NCBI GenBank assembly: GCA_020633125.1
Contig: JACKEH010000005.1
Span: 128,074 to 192,073 of the forward strand
Reading direction: 5' to 3'
DNA from: Sandaracinus sp.
Lineage (GTDB): Bacteria > Myxococcota_A > Polyangia > Polyangiales > Houyiibacteriaceae
Length of the DNA: 64,000 nt
Shown: positions 62,440-64,000 of the stretch, piece by piece
How positions within the stretch are numbered: position 1 is the first letter of the stretch
How the letters are laid out: the number at the start of each line of letters is the position of its first letter
Position numbers and translations under genes: made by a program
Notes under the pieces: model-generated
Told to the model about the DNA's origin: nothing
Seen by the model: the letters and a program-made list of their open reading frames with translations, nothing else
Databases searched by the model: none

Positions 62440-63746
62440 TGGCGGGACGTTTCGCCGTCGGCGCCGCCCGTCAGGTCGGCAAGATCCTCGGCGCGCGGGC
62501 CGGGGTTGGCGCGTTGCGTCCCTTGCTCGACGATCTCGACGATCCGGTGCTGCGTCGTGAGACCCACCTCGAGTTCCTCGACCTCGCGCTCGCGGTCGAC
62601 GAGAGCACCTTCGACGAGGCCGCCCGACGTTGGTCCGCGCTCCCGGCCGGTGAAGCCTTCGCCGCCGTCAGCGAGCGAACGCGGCGTTGGGCGCGGGAAG
62701 GGCGCCTTCGCGAAGCGCGCGAGCTCGCCGACGCGGAGTGCGCACGCTCGCCGGCCGACGCGCGCGCGTTCTACCTGCGGGCACGGCTTCGCGGCGACGC
62801 CGAAGAAGACCTGCGGCGCGCGGCGCGTTTCGCCAAACGCGCGGGCGACGACGCGCTCGAACGTGTGGTGTGGGCTCGCCTGGCGCGGGTCACCGGCGAG
62901 CGACCCGAGCGCCCGGTCGACCTCGCCGCGCTCTCGCCCCGCGAGCGCCTGCCCGTGTTGCTGGCGCAGCTTCGCGCCAAAGGACGCTACGGCCGCGTCG
63001 CCGCGCTCGACGGACTCGCGGTGCTGTCGGAGTCGAACGACGAAGCGCTCGCCCGTGCCGCCATCGTCGCGTGTGCACGCCACGCCGACGACGAAGCGCG
63101 CCTGACGCCCATCGAGATCGACCGCGTGCGCAGCGCGATCGCGCGGTGGCCCGACGCCGCCGAGCGCGAGGTCGCCCTCGCTCGGCTCGCGGCGCGTGAA
63201 GGCCTCGACGAAGGTGCGGCGCAAGACCCGGAGACCGCGGAGCAGCTTCGTCGCGCGCGCCTCGTCCTCGAGTCCGGCACGGCAGGACCGCCCCCGGGTG
63301 CACCCACGGTCACGTGGCGTGCCCTCGACGCCGTCGCCGCGCTGCGTCGCGAAGAGACCGACGTCGCCGAGCGCATCGACGCCCTCTGCTTCGCCATCGA
63401 CGCCACGCGACCCTCGCCCAGCGCGCCGCTGCTCACGCTCGCGTGGATGGCCTGCGGCTCGCGCGACGCCGTGCTCAAAGCCGCGGGCGAACGCCTCGCG
63501 TCGCGCCTACCGAGCCTGCCCGGCGCCCAACCCGCACGCGGTTGGCTTCGCCTCGCCGAACGCGTCGCCGACCTCCCGCTCGCCGCCAAGCTTCAAGACA
63601 TCGCGCTCGCCCACCGCGAGCCCGGCGCCGCCGAGCGCGTCGCCGAGGACCTCGTGCGTCGTGCGTGGGAAGCGTTCGAAGACGGCGAAGACGACGCGTT
63701 GGTTCTGGAGCGACTGCGCGAAGCGAAGAAACGCGCGAGCGAGTGA
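62439..63746 (+). CDS. Helical repeat protein of Hsp70 operon
   Basis: A 435-residue, Ala/Arg/Glu-rich helical protein, probably TPR- or HEAT-like (GRLREARELADAECARSPADARAFYLRARL, DEALARAAIVACARH, GWLRLAERVADLPLAAKL). No membrane or signal sequence. It is the last gene of the Hsp70 operon. TPR-like proteins are common co-chaperones, which fits the context; there is no motif to prove it. The ATG at 62439 overlaps the preceding TGA. Confidence 0.7.
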   Translation: MAGRFAVGAARQVGKILGARAGVGALRPLLDDLDDPVLRRETHLEFLDLALAVDESTFDEAARRWSALPAGEAFAAVSERTRRWAREGRLREARELADAECARSPADARAFYLRARLRGDAEEDLRRAARFAKRAGDDALERVVWARLARVTGERPERPVDLAALSPRERLPVLLAQLRAKGRYGRVAALDGLAVLSESNDEALARAAIVACARHADDEARLTPIEIDRVRSAIARWPDAAEREVALARLAAREGLDEGAAQDPETAEQLRRARLVLESGTAGPPPGAPTVTWRALDAVAALRREETDVAERIDALCFAIDATRPSPSAPLLTLAWMACGSRDAVLKAAGERLASRLPSLPGAQPARGWLRLAERVADLPLAAKLQDIALAHREPGAAERVAEDLVRRAWEAFEDGEDDALVLERLREAKKRASE

Positions 63747-63866
63747 ATTCGACGACTTAGCCCGTTCTTCGTCGGCTCGAGCGCAACATCTACCCCAAAT
63801 GAGGTAGACGTTCGTCGATCTACAAACCGATTTCTCGCGGTAGCCTGCGCAGCACGGAGGGGAATG

Positions 63867-64000
63867 ATGCGGGAACGCGTCGAGCCGTCGAAGGAAGCTG
63901 CATCGTGGGCCACGCGAGACACCGCGAACGCGTCCGCACTCCTTCGAGGCGCGACCGCGGCGGACCTCCGAGACGACCACCCCACCACCGACGACGCGAG
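63867..64000 (+). CDS. Start of a further gene, cut at window end
   Basis: The frame from ATG 63867 (or 63864) begins MRERVEPSKEAASWATRDT and stays open to the window end, reading acidic/Ala-rich. A GGAGGGG ribosome-binding site lies five bases before 63867. Preceded by a less GC-rich stretch (63760-63840) containing a CTACC/GGTAG inverted repeat (63790-63807), possibly an operator or promoter region. Confidence 0.45.
   Translation, partial: MRERVEPSKEAASWATRDTANASALLRGATAADLRDDHPTTDDA

Overview
The window is high-GC DNA (clearly above 65% by eye) and almost entirely coding. It reads as a predatory or soil-type Myxococcota chromosome, most likely a Polyangiales/Sandaracinaceae-like organism. 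The signs are eukaryotic-type Ser/Thr kinases, an FHA-sigma54 activator, DUF4132 and MORN-type proteins, many secreted lipoproteins with 'CGDDD(G)T' starts followed by Asp/Ala-rich linkers, TPR proteins, and frequent GTG starts with ATGA/GTGA overlaps. This placement rests on gene content and style, not on a marker gene. I saw no rRNA, tRNA, CRISPR array, insertion sequence or prophage.

Layout. 1-2.3 kb: a small membrane protein overlapping a sensor histidine kinase, then a BolA-CGFS glutaredoxin pair. 2.4-8.1 kb (minus): a cluster of DUF4132/MORN-type proteins, one of which looks split by frameshifts, plus a small STAS-like protein. 8.4-11.5 kb: a lipoprotein with several frame breaks, an enoyl-reductase-like oxidoreductase and a membrane protein resembling a site-2 protease without its active site. 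11.7-14.3 kb (minus): a lipoprotein and a LysM-M23 cell-wall hydrolase. 14.4-21.05 kb (minus): the most remarkable locus, a tightly packed four-gene operon with a MotA/TolQ/ExbB-like long-tailed protein and a MotB/OmpA-like protein between two proteins carrying long low-complexity repeats (ALRASETET and DTVTAS/DTVTDT units). 21.6-31.6 kb: a peroxiredoxin, a Tat-type lipoprotein, TPR/HEAT proteins, two Ser/Thr kinases, an alpha/beta hydrolase and a DUF4112 protein. 31.9-36.3 kb (plus): a cation/proton antiporter, a crotonase and an overlapping phospholipase-D-like enzyme. 36.4-42.5 kb: a triple 99-bp repeat, a haem-containing fatty acid cis/trans isomerase, a carboxylesterase and the FHA-sigma54 regulator. 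42.6-57.6 kb: lipoproteins, a phosphodiesterase-family protein, an outer-membrane protein with a sigma54 promoter upstream, a methyltransferase, a VWA lipoprotein, tandem lipase-like lipoproteins, a GH1-like lipoprotein, a TPR protein and a TVP38-type membrane protein. 58.0-63.7 kb (plus): an Hsp70 operon with unusual partner proteins.

How genes work together. The 14.4-21.05 kb operon should form an ion-driven inner-membrane motor of the MotAB/ZorAB/ExbBD class with a long cytoplasmic coiled coil; its flanking repeat proteins are candidate partners or effectors. An 85-bp perfect direct repeat in the two repeat genes lies in the same reading phase, so recombination between the copies would remove the motor genes and fuse the outer two in frame. 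The Hsp70 operon has overlapping start/stop codons throughout, implying a co-translated chaperone machine. BolA and the glutaredoxin are classic Fe-S partners. The cis/trans isomerase, crotonase, phospholipase D and several esterases or lipases give the middle of the window a lipid and membrane flavour.

Caveats. Two places (about 4.24-4.48 kb and 8.8-9.3 kb) show several frame changes within otherwise convincing proteins; assembly error and gene decay cannot be told apart from sequence alone. Family assignments come from reading motifs, not from database searches.
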